Shown here: piece by piece, positions 11,931 through 25,400 of the stretch
Position numbering within the stretch: the stretch's first letter is position 1
Layout of the letters: each line of letters opens with the position of its first letter
NCBI RefSeq assembly: GCF_036417845.1
Contig: NC_089982.1
Span: forward strand, 45,967,684-46,031,683
Source of the DNA: Apteryx mantelli
Taxonomy: Eukaryota > Chordata > Aves > Apterygiformes > Apterygidae
Direction: 5' to 3'
Length of the DNA: 64,000 bases
Made by a program: the position numbers and the translations under genes
Notes under the pieces: generated by a model
Seen by the model: the letters and a program-made list of their open reading frames with translations, nothing else
What the model was told of the DNA's origin: nothing
Database searches by the model: none

Positions 11931-14555
11931 TTCCCTCCCCCCCTTTGTTTTCCTTCTCCCTGTTAGAGATCTAGGATTCAGCATCTTCGCCCAGAAAACG
12001 CATGCGGTGACATAATGAGCTGTGAAATTTAAGCACAGGCATTTGTTATTTTAATCTCCGCGTTCTGCTGAGGCACTTGCATAGATAAATTGGGATATAA
12101 CTTCTCGCTTCCCAGCTCCTGAGCTTTTCCTGCTGCTGAGCACCTAATGCCATGTGAGAAACACTGTGGCCTCATGATGCAGAGCACTGATCTGCAGCAA
12201 AATTTGCAGATTAAAAAAAAAAAAAAAAATGTCTGTATGCATTTATGAGGGATCTGTATAATCCTTTTCACAAAAGGTTTATAAATATAAGGCCTGAATA
12301 AACGTCTTATTGTGTATGCTGTTTAATTGAGTATGAGTACAATCATATGACCACATCTGATCCAGATCAAATTATATTACTGAGTAGTGGGCAGGACACA
12401 TAACCAGCATTAACAGTTATGTAGTGGCCTGACGCCCCACCATGGTCTCTTCAGGTTTTTAAATTTTTTTCATCTGGGGCAGAGGAGAGGAAAATGGAGG
12501 AAGGAAGGTGTTTGCTTTTCTGTATTTTGAAAGAAACCAGACCCTTTTAAACAGGACAGCTGGATAAATGAAAGCTCAAAAATGAAGTGTCCTTCAACCA
12601 GGCAAAAGGTAGCACCTTACAGTCCCTGTCAACCTCCTGTTTGGACACTGAGTAAATTTAGTTCTCCTGTCTCTTCTCAGTCTATAAACAGGGACCTGGA
12701 CTAGGAGTTAACCCTCTGGACCTCTGTAGTCCAAACAGATACTAATATCGGCAGATAAAGTACATGAGACTCAACAATGACAACATAAATACTTTCTCCC
12801 CACCAGACAACCCAAACCTTGCACCAGCAAAATCCTCGAATATATCCAGTGAAAAACAAATGAACTCCTACAGTATTTGTACATCACTGTTGACAGCTCG
12901 AGATTTTGAGTGGCAACCTAATAACAGAGTAGTCTAGGAACAGACAAATAACTGTGGCTAAACTGAGCATTTAAGTCCTCCTTATTTAACTGTTGCTGTT
13001 TGTTTCTGTTGGTTGCCATGCTAAGGTCTGAAGAAACCAAATACATACCTGATTTATCAATACAAAAGCTCCAAGAAGAGCTGACACAAGGCTAACCAAA
13101 TAGTTCAAGGAGCAATTGGAGGAAGACAGCAAGGACACCTCTGAGACCAAATGCAAAAGCAAAGTTTGTACATGGAAGAAACTAGCAGTGAAGCTCAAGT
13201 GAATGTGTCTTTTGAAGTCTGAAGTTGCAAGATCTAATATGAGTATTGCCTATTTGTGTGGAAAAGCATGTCATTCAGTGTGGTTGCCCTTTTGGTCATG
13301 TGGCTAGCTAAAACTTCAGGACCCCATAAGTTCTTGCGCGTAGAAGTGCTGGAACAAGATGTTTCTCTGACCCAAGCAAAAGGGAGAATAAAGGCTCTCG
13401 AGAGCGGTTTCACTGCCTACAGCAGGAACCTAATGATTTCTTTGCTCTCAACTGGAGCTCCTTTAGCCAAGGCCCAGCCTAATCCTTTCTCCAGGCTTCT
13501 CCCAGGGCCCCAACATCAGTGCTCCTGCACTGGTGCTCGTTTTGCTGTTTCTTTGATCTCTTCCTATGCTACTTTGCTTCTCAAATACATCCAGCAAAGC
13601 TCGCCCACCTCAGATTTCTGAATGACTTCACCTGGTTTTGTTTTGGAGCCCACCATGGTTCAGGGAAGTAGACAGAATAACTTCCTCGGTAAACATGAAG
13701 TTTTAGGGAGGCCGAAACACGACATCCCTGGTGCTCAGATGTTTTATTATGGAATGTCTGCTAGAGATGATCACAGCTCTAGCCTGGATATGGTACCAAA
13801 TATAATTTTATGCAGCACCTTGGCAATAATAAGAACAATCAAAGAACAAAGGTATAGGTACTGAGAGGAAAATAATAGCAACAAGAAGGCTGCATGCAGC
13901 TGTCAGTATTTTGAGGTCTATTTTGAGCTCTGAAGACTCCCTCTACAAGCATTCTTTATTACCATAAGGCAGAGGCAAAGTGAGTAAGCTGTAAAACTTT
14001 ATTGCTAGTGAACAAATTACTTATTCAACTTTCTATATCAAAGGAAATTAAAGTGCAAATAAATACCATCATAGCATGCATTGATTTTTCTTTTAAAATA
14101 TGTTGCTTTTATTGGCAAACAGGAGACAGAAATCATTTTTTTCCAATTACATTGAAAAAAATGAAGACCTAAAGTAGAAAAAAAAGCCTAATCCCCTAAG
14201 ATTGAAATGTATGAAAACATCCTACTTCACTGTTTATATTTTCCTTCCCTCAATTCTTGGGTGCAAATGATCGATATCAGTCTTTTGGAGCAACAAAGGC
14301 AGATCAAGTACTGCCCATTTTTTCCCCCCATTAGTTAAATGGAGATTTCCTGTTTACTTCTTACCAGATACTGAATGGGCACACTGCCATGGCTAAGCAC
14401 ACTACCTATGTAGGATGAGAAATACCACTAGTAAGAACTAGGTGGCAGAAGCATTGCAGAGGGTGAATAAGGGAGAGACAACTGCATTTGGCTGCCAGTT
14501 GAGTTGCAAAACTTAACAAATGGGTAACTTGCTCCCCAAGCTATTTAGACAGAGA
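11931..14555. other. Intergenic DNA, no gene found
   Basis: Mostly AT-rich, with an A17 homopolymer at 12213-12229. One forward frame from 13256 to 13864 is interrupted by a single TGA, giving about 200 codons with one stop. It has no recognisable domain and is discussed as a finding. No interspersed repeat was recognised. Confidence 0.5.
12213..12229. repeat. A17 homopolymer
   Basis: Seventeen consecutive A bases with no recognisable retroelement body on either side. Confidence 0.9.
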
Positions 14556-14800
14556 TCTGCAGCAAGGGATGCTGCGTCAGATAACCCGGACAGAATGTAT
14601 ATCCCCGTGCAACCTGGAGGCTTTGTGTCGTTGCCGTCGCGCTTTTGACGGTGATGCCCAAGAGGCAATGCCTCCGAGCTGGGCAGGCGGGAGCAGGGGC
14701 TTTGGCTCGCACTGCCTTGGCAGCCGAAGTGCTGCCTGCTGGCAAAGCCAACCGAGCCCAGCAAAGGTCCCGGGAGAGCTTTTGAAGGTGTCAGGAGCTT
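14556..14800. promoter_or_regulatory. CpG-rich patch
   Basis: About 14 CpG dinucleotides fall within roughly 230 bp. This is weaker than the island at 11.7 kb but well above the local background. Open frames on both strands here translate to nothing familiar. It may be regulatory, or simply a short GC-biased segment. Confidence 0.35.
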
Positions 14801-15039
14801 TATCCTCTCCAGAGGCAGGAAGATGATAGACAGAGGAAGAGGCACAGCTCTATCACGGGAAAGAGAAAACAGCTTGCTGGTGGCAGCCATCCAAAGTTCA
14901 CAAGTTTGCCTCATGAAGTATTTTCTTAATGTTTTTGTGCTGGCTTTTGAGCTCTCAACAGGTTTTGGGGAGTGGAGATGATAGGGTCTGGGGAGTGAGG
15001 ATGGAAGGATTTAGTTTTTCTTTGCTTGTCACGGCTAGA

Positions 15040-15510
15040 AGTTATTTATGTAGCTGCGAGAACTGCGGCCTTAAGGAAAAGGCCCCGAAGTTGCAAGAGC
15101 TGCCAGCAAAAAGGAGAAAGCCGGCTTTCCTTCAGGGTGTTTTCTGTGCATGCCCATTCCAGTGGTTAGCAGAGTGGATCTGAAACACAGCACGCTGCCT
15201 TCGGGGGCTCTGCTTAAAATGCCAGGTCTGAGATGGTGAAAGCCAGCCTCGTCCTATGTCCTGTGATGGGAGGATGTCCACGGGAGTCCACCTCCGCTGG
15301 CAGGGGTCGAACCGGGGAGAGAGTTTCCAAGAGCGCCAGAGTCACTTATTTACTCGGAGACTGAACGTTGCCAGAGGATCTGGTGCCCCTTCACGTCCCT
15401 GCCACCTTCTCCACCCCTGCGGTCCGTCGCCTTTCCCTGCTTTGGGACGTAGCCTGTGCAAGAAAGGTGGCTGCTGAGCGGCGGACGGGGAGTCTGAGCA
15501 CAGCACGACT
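15040..15510. promoter_or_regulatory. CpG-enriched patch
   Basis: A moderately GC-rich stretch with scattered CpG dinucleotides, densest about 15250-15500. Several short overlapping open frames are present, none of which I recognise. It is the third in a row of CpG-enriched patches upstream of GALNT7. Confidence 0.3.
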
Positions 15511-16214
15511 GATTTTCAGCACTTTTCTTATGCGTTGCTTTAACCCCTCTTGCTAGTTTGATTGAAGCCGTTTATGGTACACCGGGGTGTTTAGCTGGCT
15601 TCTGTTTTTTGGGGGGGAAGAGGGGATATTTTTTTTTCTTTGCATTCTCATTCTCTACGATGGAAAACTTTCCCCTAACATTTCCTACCATGAAACTTGG
15701 ACAGGACGAGGAGCTGGGGCTGCACGTGGCAAGGGATCCAGTTTTTGCTGCTGCAGATGCAATGTCATAAACTGGCTTAAGAGAGTGGAAGCTTTTTTAA
15801 GTTTGAGTTAAATAAAAAATTTTCTTAATTCATCCTGTTTTTAAGATTGAGATGGCGCCGTGCCAGAGATCAGTTAAGGAACTGTTTGGCATGGCGAAGA
15901 CATTCAGTGGTGCTGGCTTTCAAATAGAGCAGAAATAAGAGCATTTTTAAAACAAATTCAAATTTTTCTTACTTGGATCCGTTTGCCCGATCTGGGCAGG
16001 ATCATCCTGTGGTTGGAAAGCTTTTCAAAGCAAAATTTTTGACGCACCCTGCCATGCTTGAGGTTGTGTATGATTAGAGGAGCTCATTCTCGTGTGTTTC
16101 AAGCATTTGTGTAATACTGCCCTAACCCTGCAGAAACTATAGCTGAACATCTGATGATACCTGTTTTGAGAAGAAAAGTATTTTTCCCCAAGGGTGTATA
16201 TGGGGTTAATACAG

Positions 16215-16490
16215 GGAAGCGGCTGAACGCGCTGTGCAGTGAGTACATGCACCCTGGCTTACTGAGCTGTGACGTGGTGCTATTCGAAGAGAAAAAGCCT
16301 GATGCTAGGGCTCCCTTCCTTCATCCCTCTTGCAGAGGCTATGCCAGGCCACGCAGCCGTGCTGGAGGGTGAGGCAGAAAAGGGGCAGCGCGTCCCCTGT
16401 GTTAAACGCGGTGCTGGCTGGGAATGTGCCTTGCTGAGGATGCGGCCGCAGCCCTGCGCAGCCGCCTGCTCTGAGGGCACGTTAAGGAAG
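16215..16490. promoter_or_regulatory. CpG-rich patch with a NotI site
   Basis: A CpG-enriched segment of about 270 bp containing GCGGCCGC (16442-16449). NotI sites are rare in vertebrate DNA and mostly fall in CpG islands. No coding exon is recognised. This is the last of four CpG-rich patches spread over about 5 kb. Confidence 0.4.
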
Positions 16491-19400
16491 TAGATGCTTC
16501 TGAATACAGGAAATTTCAACTTTCAAGTGTCTACAAAGCAAGTACTGGGGTTAAAGTCATGCTACTGGTAGCTTAAAGATTTTAAAAATAATTAGAAAAG
16601 TGTAGTTGTTATGAGGAAGAAACTGAATATAGTTGAAAATAAAGATGTCTAAGCACCTTAAAATGTGGAAACACTCAACAATCTTAATCAGCTAACGGGC
16701 TAATATTTTTTCTTCAGGTAACGGTTAAACCTAATAGGTGGTTATTGCCATCTTAATTATGGAGAAGCCAATACATTCATACAGCTTCAGGCAATGTGAA
16801 AACATGTGAAGCACAGACCAAGCACGAGCCTTAATACTGTGGTTCGCAAGTGATGACTTAGGCATGTGCCTAACTTTCTGATGACAGGGGGGTTCCTGGG
16901 AGGAAGGGGGAGCAACTGAGGCCAGGCAGGAGAACCTACACATGTGCTGTGTATCCTTTTTCTGCATTTCATGCCCTCCTTCTACCTTCCTTTCACACAG
17001 ACAAAAAAGACTTACTTAGAATTCCTCTTCTCCAATTATGTGTAATGATGCTTCATGTAGTTCATTATTGCACTAGTGAACGTAAGAGCTGCCCATGAGG
17101 CAAAAGCTTGGAATTCTGAATATAATGTGGTAAATGCAGGGAGCAGTGGAATAATATGCTTTATTTGGGTGCAGAATGCTTCAGCACAGGCTTTGATTAG
17201 CTCTGAAGAAAATATCAGAAAGAACTAAATATGATTTAGCCATGCCGCAAGGAGTGAAAGTAAAGGAGAAGGAAAGCAACAGCAAAGGAATACTTTCTGA
17301 TTGACATCAGGGAGCTGCTAACTTTGGATTGAAGATTAATGGGTGGCCCACAGTAACCGGCAGGAGCACATGCCAACTGCAGGTGCGGATGAAGGAGTGT
17401 CAGAGTTGTTTAAAACAATGCAAATACTCCCGGACCAACTAGCACAATAAATAAAACCAGCACACCTTGTTTGGTGCAGTCAGTCAGCCACGCGTCATGG
17501 TTAAATAGCTGTGCCAAAGCATAAATGGAAAAGCGAACAAAGTTACCCAAGCATGGGCTTGGCAAACCAAACCCAAATTACTGCATCAAGCGTGCTGCAG
17601 GCAGTAATTAGTTTCTAGGTAGATTTGTTTGTCATGAGATTTGAAATACTTGATAGGAACTAATGGAACAAGATATAACAAACTGTAAAATGCCAGGAAT
17701 ATTGTGACAACCAAGCCAGCCTGCAAAAATCAGGCATTTACGATTAATGTTTTTAGGCATTGCTAACTTGAAAAACTAAGTAGTACGCATGTGTACCCTT
17801 TTGGATAGGACTGAACCTTTATGTAGGATATCTACAAGTTACTGCCACTTATCAGTGGGAAAGGTTGGTCATGCAGAGAAACAGAATGAGACGTTTGTTA
17901 AATGAGTGTGCAACGCAAATATTTCACACGTACAAACACTGAGTGCTGACTGGAGGCAAATTGGACAAAACCTGCAGAGCCCATCAGCTACTGCTAAGGA
18001 TGACACACCCTTAAGTTAAAAAGTTATACTGTAAGGATACACATTCACAAGCTCTTCAGCACAACAAATACCTTGGAGGGGAAAAGACTGGCTGTACCAT
18101 AAAGGATGTGTACTCTGAGCAGAGTGTTTACAAGAGAGTACCACAAAGAAACTGAATCTTTTAACTCTAAAGAGTAAATCTTCAAAGCAGTGCAAGGGAG
18201 TCATGCACACAAATCTCATTATTCTGAAAGCTGCTTAGAAACTTTAGCCCTTAGAGTCAACTTACCACAATACATTCAGAAGTACAATTTCAAAGAGCTA
18301 CAAATGCTTCTAACAATTAGCTAATTAAAAAAAAAAAAGAAGAAGAAAAAATATGATTTAAAAGGATTTAAAAGGAAAGAATTACTGAGGGGTTATATGT
18401 TAAGAAGGAGGTAATTGAAAGGGATTGAGAGGGGTACAGTAGGAAGTGGATGTGGTTAAGGCATTTGCAGGATTAGTTGAAGAAAAGTCTGGTAAAACTG
18501 GAAGTAAAAAGACAAATCCTGGGACAAATGAACACAGTATTCAGAGCTGCATAATTTATACATATTCAGCATCTGGCCTGCGGTTCTTAAGAATGTTTGG
18601 ATAAAAATTGTGATGAAAGCTAATCAAAATATAACTAGAAAAAAGTACTGTATATAGTGTTTGACGCATAAAAGGTCCTTATTTTCAGAGATGAAATACC
18701 AAATCAGTGGTACTGAACTGCTGCAGGTATTTCAGCCTAAAGGGTCTTAGAATTAAGCAACATAACAGTAATGGAAGCTGTAAGTGATTTGCAATGAAAG
18801 CTGGCTTATTGAAAACAAAAATTGTCACAGGATTTATTAGTCCTTTAGAGATGGATGGTGAGTTGGAAACTCGTTTTCAAATGTGTTTTCAAAGCAACAG
18901 GATGATATCAATGCTAAAACTGGGGCGGGGGGGAGATTGGAGGTAAGGAGGCAAGCTCAGGAATACCAGCTGGCTCCAGTTAGTGTGGATACGCCTTTTG
19001 AAGCTGCTGCTGGTTTTTTACACCTATGGAAAGTGCTGCAGAACTCGTGGGTAAGCAGCGTGTGTGTCCGTGTGCGTGTGCATGCTCCGACATCTCGGTT
19101 ACTTCCAAGGTGAGACCTCGGGAGCAAGCGTGCAGGGTCCTGCAGGAGCTCCAGTGACAGACTAGCCCAGCGTGTGCTAGGTGCTGAGCAGCACGGGGCA
19201 AAGACACACAACAGGCAGCCTACAGGGCAAAAAGAAAAAAAAGCAGGGAAAGATAAATAACGAGCTGAAACGGGTCAGCAAGATAGCAGCCAAACTTTGT
19301 ACCCCCCTGCCGTGCTGCAGGGTTCCTGGGATCTTTTTGCATTTTGCACACTGGAATTTCAAAACAGCAAGGGAAGGGCATCTAGGTCCTGACATTAAGC

Positions 19401-22400
19401 AGACTAATTTCTCAGATTACTCGTACTTTGTTTTCCTTGCTTCGGTGGGCTGGTGCCACGTTCAGCGCACTGTCAGCGTAGAGGAAGAACGGACAAGCCC
19501 TGAGAGTTTCATGGTCATAAGAATAAACACTGTCAGCAGGATACACAATGTATTGAATTTGAAACATGACACCACAGGAGAACGAAGAAAACCAGATGCT
19601 TTTGCTAAGTAATTTTGGACAGATTCATTTAAATAATTCTATTTGTTAGCTATGTAACTGTTTATTGGTAGGATAAGACAGTGCTGCCGGCCTGGGATAA
19701 CGGGCAATAAGACAGCAGATCTTTATTATGTTAAAAGAAACAAAAAAGCACCATCTCACACCTCGGTACAAAGCTCATTGGGAAGATCAGCAGCAGGTTG
19801 AACCCTCAGGTTCAGCTCTGTTGTCAGATGGGTGGGTTCATATAACCTTTTGAAAACTTGCCAGCTTGACATCTGCCACATATTTAGAGTACAGGTGCCA
19901 CTCATTTAGAGCACAGCTTTAATATCAGGACTGTTGTAATGAAGGTACGTGCTCTTGTCCAGAAGTAAGTTACCCCCAGGTCATAAGCTCAGGTAGTGGG
20001 CAGGTACCTATTAGGGATTTTGCCTGCCAGAAATTCTTGATTTGGTGAAAGCCACTTACTGAATGTATACACCTATTCCTTGGCTTTTGTACCAGGCCTC
20101 AGGATTCATCATCAACAGGACAGTATTACTGTGCAGAGCTATAATGCTTATTTGATCAGCAGAGAAAGTTCTCCCACACCTCTAAGTAGCATTGAGATGG
20201 CCATGATGCCAAAATCTTTAAAAAGGTCTGGATTTTTCTCTGCAAACAACTTAGTCTACATAGGCAGTATAGACATTATTGTTATTGCTATTCCTCTTCA
20301 AGGCACTGTGCAGGGAAAAAAACATTTGCCTTCACAATGAAGACTATTGTGGGTACTTGAAAAGAGAGAATTGTTTAATTGTATCCAAATAATTGACCAG
20401 GAAACTGAAAGGTAGATGGAAAATCCTGATATCAGGGTTGGAACCTGATGAGGAACTTAAATTGTGTAAAACAACTATTTTTTGAGCAAGCAAAAGGAAC
20501 AACAGACTAATAAAAGAGTGGGAGTAGGAGAGGAAGCATTTGGTGGAAGTTCTGAGTGATCACAGAGGACACCATTATCAGATGAAGCAATTTCTGGGAG
20601 GCATACAATGAAGTATTTTAATATTTTAAGTTGAACAGCAGCTCATAAGAAAAATGTAAAAGTTTCTATAAAAGTAATTGCATACATTTTGCATACTATG
20701 AAGACTTAGTCTTTCAGAGAGTACAAGTTCCTGATCACTCGCATGCCTAAATTTATAGCACATCTGTGTTTGGACTGTAAAACAATAATTACATGTTTAA
20801 TTAACTTCTGTAGGTACCACAGTGAAAATGATGCCTAACAGAGTCCAAAACCCAGATTCACGAATCTAGAGATTTTTTCAGTTACCTTTGATGAGTACAC
20901 TTTTTGAAAAACAAATTTATATTGTTTTACTGTGTACAGAGCAATCACGCTCTGCACTCAGACCTTGGCATAAACCACACAAATAACTTCTCTCCCAATG
21001 TCCATCTACCTCTGTCTCATCGAGCTGATATCACGAAGACCACAGTTAACTCCAATAATAGTAACTTTCACTAGTAATCACTGGATGCTGCTGAATTTGA
21101 GAGGCTGGTCAGACAAAGTGGGGAGAAATTAAGATGTATCCTAGCAGGCATGGTGTGTGATGGGGACTGGCAAGGTTCTCCCAGGCTGAAGTCCAGGATC
21201 GCAGCAGGGGACTTGGAGGAGCAGTGTGAATCGTGACTGGTTACACTCACTAGGAATATTACTAATATCACATCACCAGCCTGTGTGCATTTTTACCTGG
21301 CAAAATCACATTATTTTGTGGCCTATGTATCTATGGGTCATCCTAAAACAGCAAGTTCAGGACACTGGGGGGCTTGGCACTTCCACAGCCTTTGCTATGA
21401 AATGTGATACGTCCATTTGTACTTTGCTGCAGGTAAACTCGTCCGACATCTAAGAAAATCTGCTTTCGTGGTTTTAATGTGAGCTAAAACATAAGATGAC
21501 TCGTAAAATATAGTACGTAGATGTGGAGCATGTTAATGCAGGTACATCAGCTGACCCACCAGCACACATTTGAAGGGCAGACAAATATTCACTCAGGCAA
21601 AAACTCATGATTGGCAGTGATTTGACTATTTCAAAAAAAGGGAAAAGGTTTCAATATGGATTATTTTCATGTGTATATTCTCTCCACATGTGAGAGAAAA
21701 ACAAGTATGTGAAAATCTGCATCTTATTTACATCTGTAATATTATGTCATTCTGAAGATATCAGTAGAAGTATTTTCATGCGGATTTTGACAATAGTGTT
21801 GTATAAAATGCAATAAAAATCTTTTTGATGCTTAAACAAGGAAGACTGTAAGGACATAATTCAAAAAACTGAAGGTGGCGTTAAAAAAACCATACCTCAC
21901 CCATTACAAAAATGTCTGTGCTGTTTTTCTTGGCCTATATTTTAAGGGTATATTAATTGGTATTCAGTAACAGTTATTTCTTCTTCTGCAAGTAATAAGG
22001 TATCTTGTCTTCTAACAATTCATCTTTAGGTATAAAAAAATCATCTGACTGTATACATGCTAGATGAATACATGTTTATAGAGCATTGATTTTAAAAGTC
22101 ACAATACGCTGTCCTCAGGATGCGATCTAAATATAGATATGCTGGGTGGAGACGTGGTACTGCTTAAGACAGCACCTTGGATAATTGCTTATAAATTATG
22201 CATTGCTAATTAATGCCTATTTTTGGCAGTACGATTTTATGGACAGCTACACAGAATGTGGAAATGATGTGTTCTTAGTTCAATCAGTGTGCTGGGTTAT
22301 TTTTCACTTACCAGTGTTTGCGCGTCCACCACTTCACAGTGACAGCCCATCTTGATTTAAGCACCTCGCTAAGCTGACTAGCATATTTCCAAACTGCTTA

Positions 22401-25400
22401 CATAATTCTAGTAATGACTAGAGGGGACTCTGGAGTACAGTTAAAGTGCACAAACACAGCTCGGCCTCTCAATTTCTCCTGATCCACACTAGGCTTTTCG
22501 TGACATTTTGACTTTTTTCTTATTTTACTTTGCAAATCTCACGTATTTTCTGGTCTTAGTGTGATTAAACACTTTGTATACACATTTGGCTTAGAAACAG
22601 AAAAAATAACAGCATCAAATTTAGAATTGAGAAGGCCATAATTTGTAGCTTTTTATCCTAAACATAACTGGAGTGAAATCTTGGCTCTCCTAAAATCAGT
22701 GGCAATATCCCACTAATTTTGACTGAAGATATTCACCCCTACTAAATACTTCATATCCTAAGGGCTCTCTAAATTGTTGCATAAACATTACATAGTTAGG
22801 CTATAAAAGCTCTTCCATTTGCCTTTAGAAAAGGGGAAATTCCTCACCCACAGTAAAAAAAAACCGTTGCTGCCAGGTTTCTGTAGGTGAAGTTGCCAGA
22901 GGTAATCCAGCAGTGATGGAATATTCTGGGACGAGGTGGACGTGGCCCAGATACCCACAGCAAGTATCAGCGCTGACCTACCTGTTGCAAGGAGCAGCGC
23001 CTCTATCTCCTCCCTCGCGCTAATCAACTCCGACACCAAAGGCTTAGCAGGCCAAGTTTGAAGGGAGCTTTTGGATACAAGCCTGAAAGAGAGGCAACCT
23101 GTTAATTTTAATTCATATTATAATCCTGCTCGTTTAAATCTAAAGTGTATTCGGAACATGTTTTATCTTCCTGTGCCTTGTGAGCTAATAGGAAGTCAAA
23201 CAGGTTTTTCACGGTTTACCAAAGTCCTGCTGTGGATGACCATGCTTTGATAGGATATGCAGTTTCCCCATAGCTTTTGCTTTGTCCCAAAGCATCTCAG
23301 AAAAGGTTCAATTAATTACACAGATGCTGTGTTCATTTTTAAATATATTCCAATGAATCAAAGTTATTGATAGAAAATGAGGAATGGGATCAACCTAAGT
23401 TTTATAAGAGCAGTTTTCATTACTCAAAGGGTCAGTGAATGGGAATAAGAATAAATCATTAATTGCTACAATTTAATGTGAAATAAGGCTAACTGGAATA
23501 ACCCTTCTCTACATAAGCATTCTTTTCAAGTTTCAACCAGTGAAATAAATTGAATATGTTTTAAGAGCAAAACTCTTAAGGAATAAGTGGGAAAAGATTC
23601 ATTAAGCTCCAGCTAACTTCTAAACCCCCTTGTTCTAAAGGATGTCCCTGTGCTGGTCAAACTCCTCAAAGCAAAGCCAATGTTAAAATGTGAGTACAAA
23701 CAACAGATCTGCTTCTAGCTATTTGCATGCACCTGGGAATTTTAGAAAATTTTTGACTTTGTTGGATTACTCACACTAATAGTTTAAGTCATTGCAGTTA
23801 TACATTAGAAAAAGGGATTGCATAGCAGCAAATCAAAAGATCTGGAAAACCTGAAGATGGATGAGATCCTGCCATTGTCACTGCTACTTGTCATAGGTGA
23901 CTAGGAGCAATGGACTTAAGCTTGCCCAGGGGATGGCTTTAGTACAGTTCTCCACCTTTGTTTCAAAGTCTTTTAGAAAAGCCTAGGAATTATTCCACTT
24001 AAGGTTTTATTTTTAGCCCTCAGTTCTGGGACAAGGCCTGAAAACATACTTTAAAAGAAAATGAACCAAGACAAGTATGCATGTGTTTATGTAATTATAT
24101 TGATACCTTAGCTAAAACTGTACAAGTTGGAAATTGTTTAATTCATATCAGCTAAGAATATCTTTATGTAACTTTGGAACTGATAAAAGTGGAAACTTTC
24201 ACAAAATTATGCATCTGCATGCCCTACCAAAAATCTTATTTCATTATGATTATATTTAGTAAAAGTCTTGAAAACGTACAGTGTTATGATCCAACAGCTG
24301 CTACTTCCTGCAGTTCCACAAAATATGCCTTTTATAACAGAATAATTTCATTGAATTACTAATCAATACAATTTGGTGTCAGACTATACATAATAGAAAA
24401 AAATCTTTCCTTTAAGAATTCTCTCCAAATAGCAACTCAGTAAGAATAGAGGCTACTCAGCCGCCTAGCATTGGTTCTCAACCACTTGTAATATCAAATT
24501 TAGTTTATAAAATCTGCAAAGAAGTAATAAAGCTTGGAGCTGTCTAGCAATGTTTTTATGATTAATTACTACTAAGACTCTCAACTTCCAATAATAGATT
24601 TGCAACGGAGGCACAGAGCCCGGTACTGCAAACCTTAAAGCATACCGGCTGTAGGCTTTACTTCCCTTTTCTGCAGCAGGCAGCTTACAAGAGGCCACAC
24701 ACCTTCCTCATTCCCAAGGCATCTGAGGACCCCAGTTTGAAAATGACAGTCTAACTTATGTCTGTGCTGTTACACAGTTTTTGTTACTTCAGTGTTCGTT
24801 TATAAGCCTATCTACTGGGCTAGATTTTTACAGCAATGCTTTACAATGGAATATTTTCTATATTTCCATTTGGTTATGCTTTGTTTAATTTCAAACAATG
24901 TAACAATATATTTTAAAGAAAAAGTCAGACTATTATTGGAGGTCTATAGCCAATATAGCAGGTATGATACTAAACTGATAATACTTAAGCTAACAGATAC
25001 TTGTTAGACTATCAACAGTCTGATAATACTTAAAGACTAACATCTGACTCAAAATACAGGTGAGAGTTTCTAAAAAGATGTCATTTAAAATACATATATT
25101 GCTTTTGCTTTTAAAATGGCTAATTCATGCTTAGAGTCATTCCAACTCTCTTCTAAATTAAATGAAACACCCATGTAAGAGACCATTCAATCTACTAGTT
25201 TAATGAGATCTACCTCTTTCAAGGACTGTCAGCAATCCTCATAATGAGGATTTGTTTGAGGACTTGCAAATCTGAAAAAAGATTAAATTTCTTTAGAAAA
25301 AAAGCAGTAGTAATAATACAATATCATTCATGTATACTGAGTCATTAGTGGTACTCCACAGCAGAAAGTAGACCCGAAAGAAGTGTATAGATTTTACACG

